From Mytilus trossulus (Eukaryota > Mollusca > Bivalvia > Mytilida > Mytilidae), in NCBI RefSeq assembly GCF_036588685.1, contig NC_086378.1, forward strand, positions 24,963,578 to 25,027,577: 64,000 bases of DNA, read 5' to 3'. The notes beneath the pieces are model-generated. The model saw nothing but the letters and a program-made list of their open reading frames with translations. It was not told the origin of the DNA and did no database searches. Position numbers and translations under genes: made by a program. Shown piece by piece: positions 47,901-60,099 of this stretch. How positions within the stretch are numbered: position 1 is the first letter of the stretch; each line of letters begins with the position of its first letter.

Positions 47901-50900
47901 TACCGACCCTTCAGTCTGAAGGTACAGTCGGAAAACTGCAAACAAACATATTTTTAAGGTTGGCCTTAATAAAAATAGCCTATTTTTTTAATTATGGTTT
48001 TTATATTTCAACTGCTATTTATGTTCTAATTTGTTCCTCAAAATTATTTTTGTTCTATGTTCTTTGTTGTTTATTTTTTGTTTTTTTGTGTATCTGTTTC
48101 TTATTTTTTTGCATAAAATTTCAAACATAAATATTTTTACATGTATTCTATTTCTGGAAGCTTACGGTTATTTTTGTTTTACTCGTAAATCCATTAGCAG
48201 AATGCTGTCTCCAGGGTTAGTTTGACGCGGCCACATGCAAAATATTTCTATAATATGTATTTAATATTCAGTCTGTGTTGGGTCAGTTCCGAGATATAAA
48301 AAATAATTACAGTGAGCAATACTTGTATATTATTTAGTAGCTTGCTGATTCTTTGTAGTTTTTACTTTTTACTGTAAACAATTTATTGTCCGAAACTTCA
48401 AAGTTGGAGATGTATCAATAAAATATAACGCAAATAATAACACTAGAAGAAGATATTGATTCTTCCCGGACATAAGTTTATTTTAAGATTTCCGTGTCTG
48501 TTCATTATGCTAAATTTATATAATTGATCTGCATTTGGGGGTAGGGGGTAAATAGGGTTCGGATCTCGAAATCCCGGGCTTAAAAACACGAAGTCCCAAG
48601 GTCCCGAATTTAAATAAATCAAAATCCCGACATCGCGAAAAAAAGAATTCCCAGATCCCGAAAGTGTTAATCCCGAAATCCCGAACTTAAATTAATTGCG
48701 TAATATTAATTTACGCACAATCCATGTAAAAAAGGAAACTTGTATGTTATATATTTTTAACAGCAATTTGTTAAGAAAAATTTGCCGTGAAAAGATAATT
48801 CCATGATACACATGTTAGTGATCAACAGCGTGTGCACGTGGTTGAACTTTAACTTGACTCCACTCACAATATTATTGAATGCTAATAAAAGATGTTAAAG
48901 ATCGATTTTGTCCACTGCACGAGATTCTTATATGGCGGGAAATGTCGTAACAGTAAACTCAGGTGACCTTACTGAACGACCGTGGGAAAATCCATTCATG
49001 ATTAAATTTGATGTGGAATGATTGACAGTATTGTGCGTTAGTTTTGAGGCTCTTGATCGATTGACCAGAATAGAAATTTAATCGATTTACATACATGTAA
49101 AATCAAAACAAGATTAAGTCTTCTTTAACTATTTTTTGTTTTATTTTTATCAGTCATTTCCCGGATTCCCATTTAAATATTCTACTTTGGAGAACTCCTT
49201 TAAACTTCGGACAACATCGATTTAAAAATTCTTACGGACTGCGCGAGCTATAGAATGACTAGAAGTACGACGAAAAAGTAAAGACAGCTGATCATGAATA
49301 GTACGATTAGCCTTCAACCCCATTGGGGTATAAATGTGCATTTATTCAATAAACTATATAAGGTTACATTTTGATTTTCGTGTATCGATTCGTAAAATAT
49401 ATTTATAATAAAAACACCGGCGATTTTCATAAAAGAGTCGACTGAGACATGAAAATAGAAAGGCAATATCTCGATTGTCAACAATTTTTTGTTAAATAAA
49501 AAATAGGAATCGAAATATGATCATGGCGTTATAAATATTGTATTTAAAGAAACCAATTGTTTGACTTTCAAAGAGATTAACGGGAAATATGTTAAAATAG
49601 AAAGCACGAGTGATCTGTCTGACCAAAATGTTTTACTTGCGAGAAATGATTGACAGGTGTGAATTGATGTAGAGGCTCCGACGGGGAAAGTTGTATCAAA
49701 AAGGAAAATAACTTTCTTCACAATGCCTATACATATTTTATAAATACGATATGTTGGCCTTATACTTAAAATTGTGTTTCTAATAATAACATTAACAGGA
49801 ACAGGACGTTAAAAGGGGGAAATAATATAACCATCAATGAAAACTCGTATAATTTACGGGATTGATGTCTCAACAATTTGATTTAAACTTCGATTGAAAA
49901 CAGTCTTGGTTGTTATTAGGCTTATTATTTTGAGTAAGAGATGAAATATTTACTGTTTACAAATACAAATACAAAATAGTTTATTGGCACAAAACTATTA
50001 TAATAATTGGCAACACAATATATTGTTAAAAATCGTCTTTATTTTCATTTTCAAATTATAAAAAAAAATATCCCACATTCATGATATTTAATTTTAATTT
50101 TAATTCTAAACATTTAATTTTTAATTTAAATTCTTATATTTAATTTTAATTTCAATTCTTTCTCTTTGAATACAAAACAATATTTTACATTTATCTATTC
50201 TCCATAAATACAAATATATCTGTACAGGTAAAATTTAATTCTAATCAAGCTGGTACAGATTGATTTACGACCTTCCACTTGGATATTGCACAGCAGGTGT
50301 TTATTACTCTGGGACAACTGTCCGACCAGTCTGACATCTAGACGGATTAAGGCTTCCATAAAAATAAGTCCCTACCTGTACTGTATGTATTTATTCAGGG
50401 ACAAAGCTTAAAGGGGCCACAGTCGCCTATGGCTCCCAGATTTTGAGCTGGGCTCCTAAACTTTCAGTTAAATTTCTGTTGAACATATAGAAGCTAATTA
50501 TAAAATATCTGGCCTTGAAGTCATACTTGATACTTTGCTCAGTGCTTGGAGCACAAAAATCATGCTCGAAACATGAAATCCAGAATGTTGATTGGTTCAT
50601 TTTGGAGTCTGAGTACAAAAAACTGACTCAAAAGTTTAATGACCGCAAGGCCTGGTCTGGCCTTGAAGGCATAAAACATTGCTCAGTGCCCTGAGCACAA
50701 AAATCATGCTCGAAACATGAAATCCAGCAATTTGATTGGTTGATTTTTGAGTCGGAGTACAAAAATCATGCTCGAATGTTTTATGACCGTGAGGCTAGGC
50801 CTCCCAGCTTGGAATTCCCCAATTTAGTCCCTGTTTATTACCTACCATTCTATTCAAGGACTAAATATAATTTGTACAACATTTTTGTCTGTTCTGTTGT

Positions 50901-53900
50901 GTACATGTGTAAATGGAAAAATGTCAAAATTTCTGTATCAATGTTTAGTTTACACCTTTGACGGGACCAGCTTCATATTTCGATGCATCATAATTCACCA
51001 ATTCAACCTATACAATTCTAAAAATCCAACTTTAAATTTACTGGCATTACTAATGTCATTTTTATTAACCTTTTTGAACTGACTGTATCATGTAATATTG
51101 CAGACCATTTGAAGTGTGGCTGTCAATTTTGATTATCATTTTGACTGTTGCCATTATATCTTAACTACCATGACTTCTGTAAATTTAGAAGTTATTGCAA
51201 GTTTTTTATCATTGCGAAAAATGTGACATAGTTGTAAACACAATAATTTAAACTCACATTTTTAAATGTTTTATATAAATTAAACAGAATTTTTCTCAAA
51301 ATCGTAATAATTAAAATCACATTTAAGTGTAAAATGACAAAATCGCAAAAATAAATGCACACAATAATTTCTGAATTTACAGTAATTTTTTTTCATTCAC
51401 CATGATTGCAGTCAAAGCAGTCCAAAATGATCATAATTATATTTTTCACAATATGTTAAAATCTAATTACCAATCCTCCTTGATTACTGATTGCACAATA
51501 ACTTCCTACTAAAACATTGTCTGCAACTGTTTGTCTGAACACTTCTACTTTCAACACATCAGAGATTATTTCTTCCGTTTCCTGTAATAATAATATATAA
51601 TGTTTTATATTTATTAAGATCATATATGTATTTACCAAACAATAGATACATGTAGAAGTTTTCATCTTTGTGGGTCATAAAGCTGTTAGTTTTCCTTGAC
51701 TTTTGGCAAGTTTTCTAAAATCAGTGGCATACTAGTTATTAAATTGTTTTCTTGTTAATAAAACAGGTTTCTTGATAAATTTAAATGAGGCCTGTTAGAA
51801 TGTCTGTTACATGGCAAAGGAATCTATATTAAAAATTCCTCAAATTGAGTGCCAGGCTTTTGGCTTCAAAAGTTAACCATGATAATGCTGGAATATGGAA
51901 AAAAAAATTTACACACAGCATATAATAAGATTGATATCTTAAGCTTTACGTCATAGGATAATGCATGCAACATTTCATTAAAGACAGTAAATCTAATATT
52001 TCATTTACTTACCCTATCTAAATCTGGATGTACCAAGGCAACATAATCGTTACATGTGATAACATTACCAAGGGCAGATAAACGTTCCTCAACTCTCTGT
52101 ATTTTAACAGTGTCAGGAAGAGAATTTCTTATATGCTGTAATTCTTGATCTGTTGTTGTGTTTGGAACAAGTAAACCATTTCTGTTTCCTGGTTAAAAAA
52201 TAAATAATTTAATTTTGGATGTAACACGTCTTCTGATTGGCTGAGGTCCTTTTGTTTATCAGCTGATGGACATAATTTAGTCATGTGACCGTGACTACAT
52301 CACTGTTTTTTCATGGTTTACTACAGTGTAAAATGGAGTTTAGAATTAAATAATAAGAAATAACTGTAATATCCTCTCATGGGTTATTCAGTGTGCCCCA
52401 CATTTTTTAGGTAATTTCTTCATAGACAGAAAAAAAATTTAGTTATTCCTTAAAGTCATAAGAAACGAGTGACCGGTGAAAAATAATATTCCTCCAATTC
52501 TTGAACCAACACATACAAACATCATAAACTTAGTCTTCTGTACTCGAATTTATCATTTTTTTCGTGTAAATTTTGTATAATCGTCAATTTTTTTTTCAAT
52601 CGGTCAGTGTTGTTGTGAAAATATGGCAGGTAATTAAAGTTCGTGTTTTGAAGCCGAAGTTAAACGATTGTCACCTGTTTGTCAACAATTGACGAAAAAT
52701 AAACAAAAAAGCATGGCAATTGAGCACGTGTTTAAAATGTAAATACAGATAATAGTTTATTTTAAGGACATCCATGCGTATTGTCGTCACTGGATTTTTA
52801 CGAGATGGGTCACACTGAGGTCGCCATGCATACAGAAAATATGTGGGGGGAATTGCTTGCTGGAAGGAAGCAATTCAAATAAAGTAAACTTCTTCTAAAT
52901 ATGAATAAATTAAAGAATTTTCTTCAGAAAAAAGTATATGTACATAAGTTTTATAATGAAAACTATCCATTGAGTTATAAAAAACATATGCATTAATTTT
53001 TTTTGACTTGAGGTTTCTTATGACTTTAAAGAAAATAAATTTATACCAGAACAAGAGGCTCTCAAGAGCCTGAATCGCTCACCTTAATTTTTTTGGTTAA
53101 ATTTCTCATCAATGATTATTTAGGCTTTTCAATTTATTTAAATGTTCTTTGAATCGTCCTATTTTCTTCAAAAGCAGAAAAAAAAAATCATTTTCTCCTA
53201 TGTTCTATTTTAGCCACAGGAGCTATGTTTCTTGACATACAAGGAAATAAAATATAGAATTTATACTAGATACTCTGAAACTCATTTAGCCTAAGTTTGG
53301 CTGAAATTGATACAGCAGTTTCAAAGGAGAAGATTTTTTAAAGTAAGTCAACATGATGAACAAATTGTGAAAACAGTCTTTAAAGGGCAATAACTCCTTA
53401 AGGGGTCATTTGACAATTTTGGTCAAATTGACTTATTTGTAGATCTTACTTTGCTGAACATTTTTGCTATAAACAGTATCTATAATAATATTCAAGATAA
53501 TAACAAAAAAATGCAACATTTCTTTAAAATCATCAATTCAGGGGCATTATACCTGCAAAACCAGTAACCCGATTCGGCTGAAAATTTCAGGACAGGTAGA
53601 CCTTGACCTAATAAATACTTTAACTTCTTGTCTTATTTGCTCTAAATGCTGGAGTTTTTGAGATATAAGCCAAAAACTGCATTTAAATCTGTGTTCTATT
53701 TTTAGCCATGGCAGCCATGTTTTTTGACGAAATTAAATATAAAACACAGACTTTATTTTATACACCCTACTGATTATTCAGTTGAAGTTTGGTTGAGTAG
53801 TTTTAGAGGAGAAGATTTTTTAAATATGATGAACAAATTGTGAAAAATTGTCATTAAAGGACAATAACCCCTTAAGGTGTCAATTGACAATTTTAGTCAT

Positions 53901-56900
53901 ATTAACTTATTTGTAGATCTTACTTTGCTGATCATTTTTGCTGTTTACAGTTTAACTTTATCTATAATAATATTCAAGATAATGACCAAAAACTGCAAAA
54001 TTTTCTTAAAATTACCAATTAAGTGGCAGCAACCCAACAATGGGTTGCTTGATTCATCTAAAATTTTTAGGGCTGATAGATCTTGACCTAATGAACATTT
54101 TTATCCCATGTCAGATTTGCTCTAAATGCTTTCGTTTTTGAGATATAAGCCAAAAACTGCATTTGACCCCTATGTTCTATTTTTAGCCATGGCGACCATG
54201 TTTGTTGATAGATCAAAACTTCGGATACAATTTATAAACTAGATACCCTAAGGAACATTCAGTTAAAGTTTGGAAGTATTTGGCCTAGTAGTTTCAGAGA
54301 AGAAGATTCTTGAAATGTTTACCAGGACGACAGACGAGGACGGACGCCAAGTGATGGCATAACCTCACATGGCTATGCCAGGTGAGCTAAAAAGGAGAAG
54401 TGAAAAATTTATCATCTATCAAGTCAATGATCTGGATTTATCATGTAACCTCCAGGGGAGGTAATATTTATAAGTTCCCTTGGATTTTGAGGGTAATATA
54501 AATCTCGTCTAAATAACTTTGTTCACACAAAGCAATACTTGACATTGCAATTTTGATAAAGGAGTAGGTCCGGTAAGGACCGATTTCGGCCTCAAATTCC
54601 AGTTTCATCTGACGAAAGATTTTGACCACTTTTTAAACACTTAAGTGTCTATTTTATATTATTCAATTAATTTATGTGCAAGATTTTAACTTATTTAGTC
54701 ATTAAAAACTATCCGATTCAAGCTTAAATATGAAAAGTCTACCAAATATGCGAAAAAATGTCACTTTTCAGATGGTTTTTGTCAAAAACGAAAGTGGACG
54801 CATCCGTGTTCATCCTCAATCTTTACATATGTTATGTTTTATCATTAAGTACAACTTCCATTTCAATATTTTGGATGAACACGGATGCAGCCACTTTCGT
54901 TTTACCCGGAAACCGTCTAAAACTTAACTAAAATGCTGGAATTGTGAAGATTTCAGTAATTTAGCACGACTTCATGGTGCTAGTACCCAATATATGTGCA
55001 TTGTAATGTCAAAAACAGCCCATATTTATGTAGCAGAACCATTCTACTAACCAATTACTAAGAAAAAGTTTACATTTTAACAATTTTGTAAAACTGCCAT
55101 ATTTTGGGGCCAAACAGAGGTCTTACTGGACCTACTCCTTTACCAAGTTGACAATCTTAATTGTGATACCTTTTCAAAATGATTTACATGTACATGTTCA
55201 AGAAATGCAGCAAAAGTATGTTGTGTATATGCAATGCTTGCATGTACATTTGATATGGTATCAATTTAACATCTCTTCAAAAGTTGTAACAAAATAACGG
55301 GTATAATTAAATTATGTTTAAGATCTGCACTTAATTTTCATTATAGTTAAGATCCTACATACCTACACACATCCTTCCAATAATTCTGCATCCTGCAAGA
55401 CTGACATGTACTACAGGTATAGTTTCTGATAATTCACCTTCAAACACACTGAAAAATAAATTTTGAAATAAATGAAATGTAAAAATTATTTTTATTTAAT
55501 ATCAAACATCTCAAAGCATGCAAAGACAGACAAAGAGCCAAATTTGGCTGCACATTCATTACATTGAGATTGTTTCCCAAGAACATGAAGCAGTGATCGG
55601 GAAGGACGTGCGCCCTGCGCCTGTAGCGCATATTCACCAGAAATGGCGCATAGAGTGACAAATGTAAGCGCCCATGTGGCGCACGATATTTTTCACATCG
55701 TTTCGAAACGTTTTTTAGATATTGTCAAATAGTTTTCCGATCGTGTTCCGTGCCGCCATGTGTGTGTACACAACTGTATAATGTTCCTCCAATCATAGGA
55801 GCACCCATATATTTTTAGGACGTCTCGGGTGTTTTCCTTTGGTAATAGAACCATGCGGTTTAACGTCTCGGGTGTTTTCCTATGGTAATAATAGAACCAT
55901 GCGGTTTAACTGATAACCCAAAAAACGCAATTAACCATCATTCATGATATAATTTTTTATAAACAACTTAACAGTTGTGAAATTTGGCTATTACAGACGA
56001 GATTTAACTCTAATAATAATCTTTCAATTTAGTTTAGCTTGCTATTTTTTCGATTGAAAACCCCTGAAGCCTTTTTATGAATAAAGTTTTTGTCTCCATA
56101 AAAGGCGCTTAACTGTCCTTGTCATTTTTTGGTCTTTGGCTCGTTTTGACATTTTGTAAACATGACTTCAGCGATTTATTGTTTTGTTCTATCAATAAAT
56201 GGTACTCTCTACTGTTATTCTTGTCATCTTGATGAAGTAATAATAATAATACAAGAAGTGCAGAGGATGTTCCTGAAATGTCCTCTAATACGGAACGTCT
56301 GGAATGAGTATGGTATCGACGAAGACCCAAATTTAATGTTAAAAAAAACCATGAACATGAACAAGCCAAGGCAACAGTAACAGTTTATACATTGTAAATA
56401 AAGGTTTATCTTTTTGGAAGAAGTTATTGTATATTCATTGAAATTACAGAATCACAGGAACAATATTATTTAAAATCATAAAGGTAAACTTGTACCTACA
56501 CCTCTTTTCCAAAACATGAGAAAATAATGATACTTTTTATTTTTTTACAGAAGTCAATTCAAATGGCCCACTCATTTGACAACATGGCCCATTATTTTTT
56601 TAAATGGCCCATTGAATTTGTTTTTGAGGGGCCCTGGGCCCATAGTGAAAAAAACCTTCCAGATCACTAATGAAGAAATATATAAAATAAAATTCAGAAT
56701 CGACAAAGTTGATGCCTTAGCTTGCATTTGAAACTATAACTGGCAATTACTAAAGAATGGTTAAAGTTATGCTACCAAAACTTGTACCTGATTTTTTTTA
56801 AGGTAATATAAGCATTGTGTTTAATTTTCATAACATTTGGTTGAAGCAAACTTCAATTAGAGAACAGAAACAAAAATATAAATCAGCAATTTTTCCAATT

Positions 56901-57475
56901 GTAAAGGGTTGAAAACTATAAATGGTAAAAGTGATGCGCGGTCGTATCATGCCACAAAGATTTTAACTTGATCAGTGTTATCAGGTAATAAGCTTACAAT
57001 GTAGTGTATAAAAGAGAGTCAAAAGATACCAGAGGGACATTTAAACTAAAATGTTGAAAATACATGTAAAAGGACAACGCTAAAAAAGAAAAAGACCAAT
57101 AGAAAAACAATAATACGCATAAAAAATCCCACAACATAGAAAACTAAAGACTTGTAACACAAACCCCAAAAAATAGAACAAAGTTTCACAGATATTTATA
57201 TCTATATTAAACAATAACAGCAATAAATTTGTAGACAAAATAAAAATCAAAGTTGTGTATTGATGTTATTTTATTGAAACAGATCCAATTAGACTCAGCA
57301 GACAACAGAGTGATGTTCTTGTTAAGAAAAGTTAATTTTTCGATTTATAATATAACCAAAAACCTCACCTGTAAAAGTTTTCAGAACCACCTATTGCAGT
57401 AAGGCAATATGCATTTGTCAGTTTACTGAACACACCAATTTCATTATTTCCCTCAAACTGAGCACGGACAGCCAT
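44943..57475 (-). CDS. EIF6: Eukaryotic translation initiation factor 6, six coding exons
   Basis: eIF6 binds the 60S ribosomal subunit at uL14, blocks premature 40S joining, and acts in 60S biogenesis in the nucleolus and cytoplasm. Coding exons in transcript order: 57369-57475, 55363-55448, 52013-52188, 51471-51581, 45918-45983, 44943-45128; total 732 nt, 243 aa plus stop (human 245). The protein opens [19 protein letters not shown] with [14 protein letters not shown]. Pentein-fold landmarks follow: [114 protein letters not shown], and the C-terminus MRESLIDR. All introns are GT-AG in phase. Intron 4 (5.5 kb) and introns 1 and 2 are packed with repeats. The stop sits inside GATAGGTAAAG, which looks like a splice donor, but the family ends here. 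Confidence 0.97.
45190..45540 (+). repeat. Dispersed repeat R2, long copy
   Basis: TATGTTGTGTTCTGTGTACT, CAGCCGAAAGACGCCTCTGG, GCGGGAGTTTCTTGCTACAT, GTTGGTGACCTTCTGCTGTT, and a TTATGAGTTTGACTATCC end. It lies in the last eIF6 intron, in the opposite direction to the gene. Confidence 0.7.
46857..46948 (+). repeat. 46-bp tandem duplication
   Basis: ATTTTCTACAAATCGTTGTG through GAAACCACTCCT occurs twice head to tail with no mismatch. Confidence 0.9.
48551..48700 (+). repeat. Array of ATCCCGAAA-type words
   Basis: About eight copies of (A)TCCCGAA/ATCCCGA spaced by 10-20 bp, within the insert in eIF6 intron 4. Confidence 0.75.
50396..50833. mobile_element. 438-bp TIR element with TTTATT target duplication
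   Basis: Starts CAGGGACAAAGCTTAAAGGGG; ends CCCCAATTTAGTCCCTG, its inverse. The direct repeat TTTATT lies at 50390-50395 and 50834-50839. Inside is a two-copy unit of about 130 bp containing AAAATCATGCTCGAAACATG and GATTGGTT. It is only 12 bp from the end of the larger insert. Confidence 0.85.
51175..51384. mobile_element. About 210-bp TIR mini-element, copy 2
   Basis: The ends are CTGTAAATTTAGAAGTTATTGC-like and AATAATTTCTGAATTTACAG. It has the same family features as 42867-43068 and lies 87 bp from the eIF6 exon at 51471. Confidence 0.75.
53050..54388 (+). repeat. GCTCACC-family element, full copy 2
   Basis: Starts AACAAGAGGCTCTCAAGAGC, ends GCCAGGTGAGCT. It is very close to 1018-2240 at its start and has the same two-module interior, with GACGACAGACGAGGACGGACG in the tail. 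It lies in eIF6 intron 2, opposite to the gene. Confidence 0.85.
54559..55140 (+). mobile_element. TA-flanked TIR element, about 580 bp, left copy
   Basis: The ends are AAGGAGTAGGTCCGGTAAGG and CTTACTGGACCTACTCCTT. Inside, CGAAAGTGGACGCATCCGTG and its inverse CACGGATGCAGCCACTTTCG form a second stem. Flanked by TA. eIF6 intron 2. The inverted copy is at 58570-59156. Confidence 0.85.
55591..56669. mobile_element. About 1.08-kb TIR element with ATGAAG target duplication
   Basis: Starts CAGTGATCGGGAAGG; ends CCTTCCAGATCACTA, inverse except at a few bases. ATGAAG lies at 55585-55590 and 56670-56675. GCGC words crowd the left end (GTGCGCCCTGCGCC, TGTAGCGCATA, GTGGCGCACG), and GGCCCA/ATGGCCCA words crowd the right (56570-56640). 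eIF6 intron 1; no transposase. Confidence 0.75.
57000..57180 (-). repeat. Dispersed repeat R2, inverted copy
   Basis: AAAAGATACCAGAGGGACAT and CACAACATAGAAAACTAAAG are the reverse complements of R2 landmarks. It lies about 190 bp from eIF6 exon 1. Confidence 0.6.
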
Positions 57476-57718
57476 ATCAGTAATATCAAAAATTCAAATC
57501 TTCGGTTTTAAAAACAAGATTATTGCAAAATCATGAGAAACTTTCTCGACAACGTGCAATATCCAATGTGTAGTGAGTAAATCGTCATCAGAAAGTGTGC
57601 TTTTGGGTTGTTTCATATTTCAGATCGATAAATAAAACGAACTATGAAAATGTTTCCTTCAAATTCACGTTCTGAAATTTACCATCAGTTATCTCAAATT
57701 TGCACCAGTTGGCCAAAT

Positions 57719-57755
57719 AAGAGACATATATACACATATGTGTATATATGTCTCT
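57719..57755. repeat. 36-bp perfect palindrome with 9-bp flanking repeat
   Basis: AGAGACATATATACACAT and its exact reverse complement lie back to back at 57720-57755. TGGCCAAAT occurs immediately on both sides (57710-57718 and 57755-57763). It lies about 240 bp upstream of the eIF6 start codon. Confidence 0.85.
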
Positions 57756-58569
57756 GGCCAAATGAATGTTTTCTAAACAACAACTTTTAAGTCTGTAACT
57801 TGACTTAAACACATAAAAAAATAGAAACTGGGGAAATTGCCTGTTTTAAATAATCATTATTGAGGGTTTTCCTAGACAAATGTACGTGGAACAAGTTATC
57901 TAAGGCAGTGGCTATTTGATCGGCACCGGCAAATTAGCACATGTAGATAGGGTAAGTCATATATTGCGAGGGGTCTTGGGGCCCCTCAAGGCCCCTGGAA
58001 GGTCTGGTGTTAATAGTGAAAAATTCTGCATTCTCGCAATTTCCTGGAACTTACCTCATAAAAATCATATAATAATTTGAAGAAAAAAAATAATTTGAGA
58101 AAAACACTCACACCACATCTTCCTATATCTATTGTTCTAATGTGTATTGGGTTGAGCTAGATTGGATAATAAGGAGCAGCGTCTGTGCAACTTACATGCT
58201 ATTTTTCAAAATGAGAAAATTTATACATGAATAAATGCAATTACATTTCTCTATGTTTAAGTTTTTTTTTTCACCTTTTCATTCTCAAAATAATTCTAAA
58301 AATCAAGGAACATTTCCTTCTAATACTGAAAAAAATGTGTCTGATGACATTTTTATTTTTTCACGGTTTTTGTTTAAAAGACCAAGCCAGATAATCGCTT
58401 GATTATAATTGTATTTCTCAAGTTTTCTATTGGCACTGAAAGACCATTCTGCGATTGTGTCGGCAACACAATCACAATGTTGGTTCCGTAAATGAAAATA
58501 GTATACTAGTTTCCGGAATGAAGTATAGCTACAAAGTGACTATTATCATATTTGTATTTCAATTTTAAA

Positions 58570-59156
58570 CTTTGGAGTAGGTTCAGTAAGACCCCTTTTT
58601 GGCCCCAAAATATAGCAGTTTTAAAAAATTGTTCAAATGTAAACTTTTAGTTATTTATTGTATAGTAGAATGGTTCTTCTACATAAAAATGGACTGTTTT
58701 TGACAATGCAATGCACATATATTGGGTACTAACACTATTAAGTCATGCTAAATTACTGAAATCTTCACAATTCCAGCATTTTAGTTAAATTTTAGACGGT
58801 TTCCGGGTAAAACGAAAGTGGCCGCATTCGTGTTCATCCAAAATATTGAAATGGAAGTTGTATTTTAAAAGTATAATACATAACATATATAAAGATTGAG
58901 GATGAACACGGATGCGGCCACTTTCGTTTTTGACAAAAACCATCTGAAAAGTGACATTTTTTTGCATATTTGTTAGATTTGTCATTTTTGAGCTTGAATC
59001 GGATCGTTTTTAATAACTAAATAAGTTAAAATCTTTCACATAAATTAATTTAATCATATGAAATAGACACTTAAGTGTTTAAAAAGTGGTCAAAATCCTT
59101 CGTCAGATGAAATTTAAATTTGAGGCCAAAATCGGTCCTTACCGGACCTACTCCTT
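58570..59156 (-). mobile_element. TA-flanked TIR element, about 580 bp, right inverted copy
   Basis: Starts TTTGGAGTAGGTTCAGTAAG and ends CCTTACCGGACCTACTCCTTT; it is the reverse complement of 54559-55140 with moderate divergence. The internal CACTTTCGTTTT stems are kept. Confidence 0.85.
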
Positions 59157-60099
59157 TATCTTATAACTTCACTTCTATTCATAATAGATTCATCATATTT
59201 TTATTTTAGTCAAATTTTCGATGTGTACACAGTTAAAAAAAAAATAGATAAGAAGTTTTTAAAGTGTTTATATGATCAACAGTAACAAAAGTTTTTAAAT
59301 AGAAAAATATAATTTAAGCGGAGCCGGCTAAATAACAAATTTACTATTTTGCCGGTGCCGGTCACCTTTGACCTTGACATCAATTTTGAGGTCATAGGTC
59401 AGTGAGCTCAAATCAAAAGACCCCAGGTCAATCACTTGTATAGTTGTGGAGAAATACTGATTTCAAATACATAAGGGGAGAAAACTCCTATAAGGGTTAA
59501 TCAAAACTCGACTTGAATAGGTTGAAGTTACGCCTTGTTGTAAACAGTTATTTGGCAAACACATCATATCATTTACTGTAACAGTTTCTTTTGAATAACG
59601 ATAACAAGCAAAATTCAAAATTTATAACATGACCTTGACCTTTGACATCGACCTCAATTTTCCTTAAATGGGCCAAGGACTTTATATCAAAAGACTGTAG
59701 GCCTCTCCGACTTATAACGTATGAATTGATCCAACATATATCGCCTATCTTAAAATTAAAAAAAAAAAACTCCCATAAGATGTCTTCCGATCACTCCAGT
59801 CAACAAGAAAAAGAGGGCACAGAGAGATAACTCCTATAAGAATAAGTGTTTGGTCACACAGGGTGAGTTTTGAAACCCCCATTACTGTACAACATCAGTG
59901 GCAAAAAATCCATTCGATATGTTGTAAGACAAAAAAGCATCTCAGACGTCAGAATAAAAACAAAAATAATCAGAAGAAAAACAAAAGGTGTTTCCACGGT
60001 TTAAGCAGTCGAAAAGCACGGCGTGTGCAATGCCAAAATATAAGTACACTGTACAATAGGACTAACGATGTATAATTGTGAAGCGATACATTGAGAATG

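Larger units (their letters stand above)
46042..50383. mobile_element. 4.3-kb insert with inverted ends in eIF6 intron 4
   Basis: The left end CAGTACGGGTAGGGACTTAT, TTTTATGGA, CTTAATCCGTCTAG is inverse to the right end CTAGACGGATTAAGG, TCCATAAAAATAAG, TCCCTACCTGTACTG. No clean target duplication is seen. Inside are a pair of inverse GTTTGTTTGCAGTT blocks (46340 and 47935), a 46-bp tandem duplication (46857-46948) and CCCGAAATCCCG words (48551-48700). There is no long open frame, so any transposase is elsewhere or decayed. It could instead be two solo ends of separate insertions. Confidence 0.55.

Noticed and set aside
54730..54927. Open frame repeated in inverse at 58785-58985
   Set aside because: Both are the two copies of the TA-flanked MITE; the peptide similarity reflects DNA repeat identity, not a gene family.
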